A stretch of 64,000 nucleotides of DNA from the NCBI RefSeq assembly GCF_022134585.1, contig NZ_JAKNCT010000011.1, positions 1 through 64,000 of the forward strand, read 5' to 3'. Origin of the DNA: Mesosutterella porci. GTDB taxonomy: Bacteria; Pseudomonadota; Gammaproteobacteria; Burkholderiales; Burkholderiaceae_F. Below the pieces are notes generated by a model. It saw only the letters and a program-made list of their open reading frames with translations, was not told the DNA's origin and ran no database searches. The position numbers were made by a program, and so were the translations under genes. Positions 62,444 through 64,000 of this stretch are shown one piece after another (position 1 is the stretch's first letter; each line of letters begins with the position of its first letter).

Positions 62444-63754
62444 TCAAAACTCGCAGCCGGTCACAGCCGCGAACTCATCAAAATAGGTGGGATAGGTTTT
62501 CGCCACGCAGCCGGGCTCCAGGATCCGCACGGGCACCCCCGCGCAGGCGGCGAGCGACATGGTCATCGCGATGCGGTGATCCCCGTAAGTTCTGACATCG
62601 GCCGCCCGCAGCGCCTGCGTCGGCTCGACGGTCAGCCAGTCCTCGCCGCTGGCGACTTTCGCCCCCACGCTGCGAAGCTCCGTCTGCAGGGCCGCAATCC
62701 GGTCGGTCTCCTTGACCCTCCAGGAGCCTATGCCTGTGAGCTTCGTTGGACCCTCCGCCTTGAGCGCGACCGCCGCCAGGGTCATGGCCGCGTCTGGAAT
62801 CGCCGTGCAGTCTACCTCTATTCCCCGAAGTTTCCCACTTTCGGGCGCCCGGGCTTCGATCCAGTCCGGCCCCCATGAAATGCGGGCGCCCATTCTTTCC
62901 AGAACTCGTGCGAATTCGACATCGCCCTGAATGGAGGCGCTTCCCGCCCCCTCCACGCGCACCGGGCCGCCGGCCAGGGCGCCCAGCGCAAGAAAATACG
63001 AGGCGCCCGAAGCGTCGCCCTCCACCCTCAGGGGCGCACCCAGCCTGTAGGCTCCGCCCGGGACGAAAAAGGAATTTCCCCGGTCCTCCACCTCGGCGCC
63101 GAAGCGCTTCATGAGGCGCAGGGTCATCTCCACGTAGGGCCTGGAGATCAGGGGGCCGTCGATGTCAATGACCAGGCCCGAAGGACCCGCATAAACCTGG
63201 CCGGCCATGAGCAGCGCCGATATGAACTGGCTTGAAACGGAACCCGTTATGGAACAGCGCGGGCCAATTCCCGCCATCGGTCCGATCTGCACCGGCGGGC
63301 AGCCCGAGCCCTGAAGGCAGTGGACATCAGCTCCAAGAGCGCGCAGCGCATCAACGAGGGGGCCGATTGGCCTCTGGCGCATGCGCTCCACCCCGTCGAG
63401 GATATAATCGCCGCCGAAGAGCGCCAGAGCGGCGCAGAGCGTGCGCATCGCCGTGCCGGCATTGCCTAGGAAAAGCCGCGCGGTTCGGACAGGGAAGCGT
63501 CCGGAACAGCCCCGGACCATGTAGGACGAAGCATCGGAAGGATCTCGGCGGACGTCCACCCCGAGCGTAGACAGCGCCTCCTTCATCCGATCCGTATCCT
63601 CAGCCTCGAGGACGCCCGAGAGCCTGCAGACCGAAGACGACAGCGCCGCCAGGAGAAGAACCCTGTTGGAAATCGACTTGGACCCGGGAAGAACGACGGT
63701 TCCGCAAGCCCTGGACACGGGCGGAATCAGCAGGCTCGGGGGATAGACTTTCAT
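62444..63754 (-). CDS. aroA: 3-phosphoshikimate 1-carboxyvinyltransferase (EPSP synthase)
   Basis: The 436-aa enzyme makes EPSP in the shikimate pathway and is the glyphosate target. It has PGSKSISNR, the PEP-loop LFLGNAGTAMR and the C-terminal TYGDHRIAMT. The sequence LGNAGTAMR is of the glyphosate-sensitive class I type. The ATG at 63754 follows GAGGAGAAAGGGC and overlaps the tyrA stop codon by 4 nt; the longer frame to 63946 lies inside tyrA and is rejected. Confidence 0.96.
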   Translation of the reverse strand: MKVYPPSLLIPPVSRACGTVVLPGSKSISNRVLLLAALSSSVCRLSGVLEAEDTDRMKEALSTLGVDVRRDPSDASSYMVRGCSGRFPVRTARLFLGNAGTAMRTLCAALALFGGDYILDGVERMRQRPIGPLVDALRALGADVHCLQGSGCPPVQIGPMAGIGPRCSITGSVSSQFISALLMAGQVYAGPSGLVIDIDGPLISRPYVEMTLRLMKRFGAEVEDRGNSFFVPGGAYRLGAPLRVEGDASGASYFLALGALAGGPVRVEGAGSASIQGDVEFARVLERMGARISWGPDWIEARAPESGKLRGIEVDCTAIPDAAMTLAAVALKAEGPTKLTGIGSWRVKETDRIAALQTELRSVGAKVASGEDWLTVEPTQALRAADVRTYGDHRIAMTMSLAACAGVPVRILEPGCVAKTYPTYFDEFAAVTGCEF

Positions 63755-64000
63755 TGCCCTTTCTCCTCGGTTTTGTGCACAGGACTGGAGAGCCTGCGCC
63801 GGGCTCGCGCCGCGAGCGCGAACTCCGCCACCAGGGTGTCGGCGTTTCCTTCGTCGAGCGCTTTCTGAAATATTTCCAGCTCTTTTCTGTAGCGGCGCAG
63901 CCCGTCGGATATGGCTTTGCGGTTGGCAAGGCAGATGTCCCGCCACATGACCGGACTGGAAGCCGCGATTCTGCTGAAGTCAAGAAAGCCGCTGCCGCCC
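63751..64000 (-). CDS. tyrA: Prephenate dehydrogenase, C-terminal part (cut by window edge)
   Basis: The last 82 codons read GGSGFLDFSRIAASSPVMWRD and then NRKAISDGLRRYRKEL, the typical C-terminal helix region of TyrA-type prephenate dehydrogenases. The enzyme makes 4-hydroxyphenylpyruvate for tyrosine. It overlaps aroA by 4 nt (ATGA), so the tyrA-aroA-cmk-rpsA cluster is coupled. The NAD-binding half lies beyond the window. Confidence 0.88.
   Translation of the reverse strand, partial: GGSGFLDFSRIAASSPVMWRDICLANRKAISDGLRRYRKELEIFQKALDEGNADTLVAEFALAARARRRLSSPVHKTEEKGQ

Overview
The window is 64 kb of mostly housekeeping chromosome from a fairly GC-rich Gram-negative bacterium. Gene content and order (gmk-rpoZ-spoT, trxA-rho-rpmE2, greA-yhbY-rlmE-ftsH-folP-glmM, tyrA-aroA-cmk-rpsA-lapB) point to the Betaproteobacteria, order Burkholderiales. 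The absence of pst genes next to phoBR and of ihfB next to rpsA suggests a reduced, gut-type lineage such as Sutterellaceae. That family-level placement is inference.

Layout. 1-821: the 5' part of a group II intron (minus strand) with the start of its reverse transcriptase, sitting directly behind the terminator of a PBP7-type endopeptidase gene. 0.9-8 kb: pbpG, hrpA, yggX, rpiA. 8-11.3 kb: a membrane PAS histidine kinase and a FixJ-type regulator. 11.3-16.9 kb: folD, prlC, xth, an LPS-type glycosyltransferase and a convergent rlmN-like gene. 17-21.1 kb: the nitrogen operon glnA-ntrB-ntrC with a near-consensus sigma-54 promoter. 21.2-24.6 kb: rph-rdgB-hemW-glycosyltransferase. 24.8-31.7 kb: yicC, gmk, rpoZ, spoT, a family-90 glycosyltransferase and ugd. 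31.7-36.9 kb: greB, a tRNA cluster (Pro-Arg-His), phoR-phoB, glmM, folP. 37-41.7 kb: ftsH, rlmE, yhbY, greA, gmhA. 41.8-44.9 kb: an SsuABC/NMT1-type ABC importer preceded by a promoter, a leucine-rich 40-codon ORF and a terminator hairpin. 44.9-48.6 kb: recR, ybaB, dnaX, the SRP RNA and trxA. 48.7-55.3 kb: rho, an intact ISAs1-family insertion with a 9-bp target duplication, rpmE2, a PMT-like membrane protein and a MATE exporter. 55.3-57.2 kb: an IS110-family element. 57.4-64 kb: htpX, lapB, rpsA, cmk, aroA and a partial tyrA.

Several genes contribute to the envelope: three glycosyltransferases, gmhA, ugd, glmM, lapB, ftsH and htpX cover LPS precursor supply and LPS/membrane protein quality control. 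Stringent response and transcription factors (spoT, rpoZ, greA, greB, rho) are also concentrated here.

I found no clear new multi-gene system. The observations most worth a second look are the Leu-rich leader ORF before the ABC importer, the structured non-coding DNA around the IS110 transposase (possible bridge RNA), the intron behind a terminator, and the structured leaders of greA, rho and rpsA.
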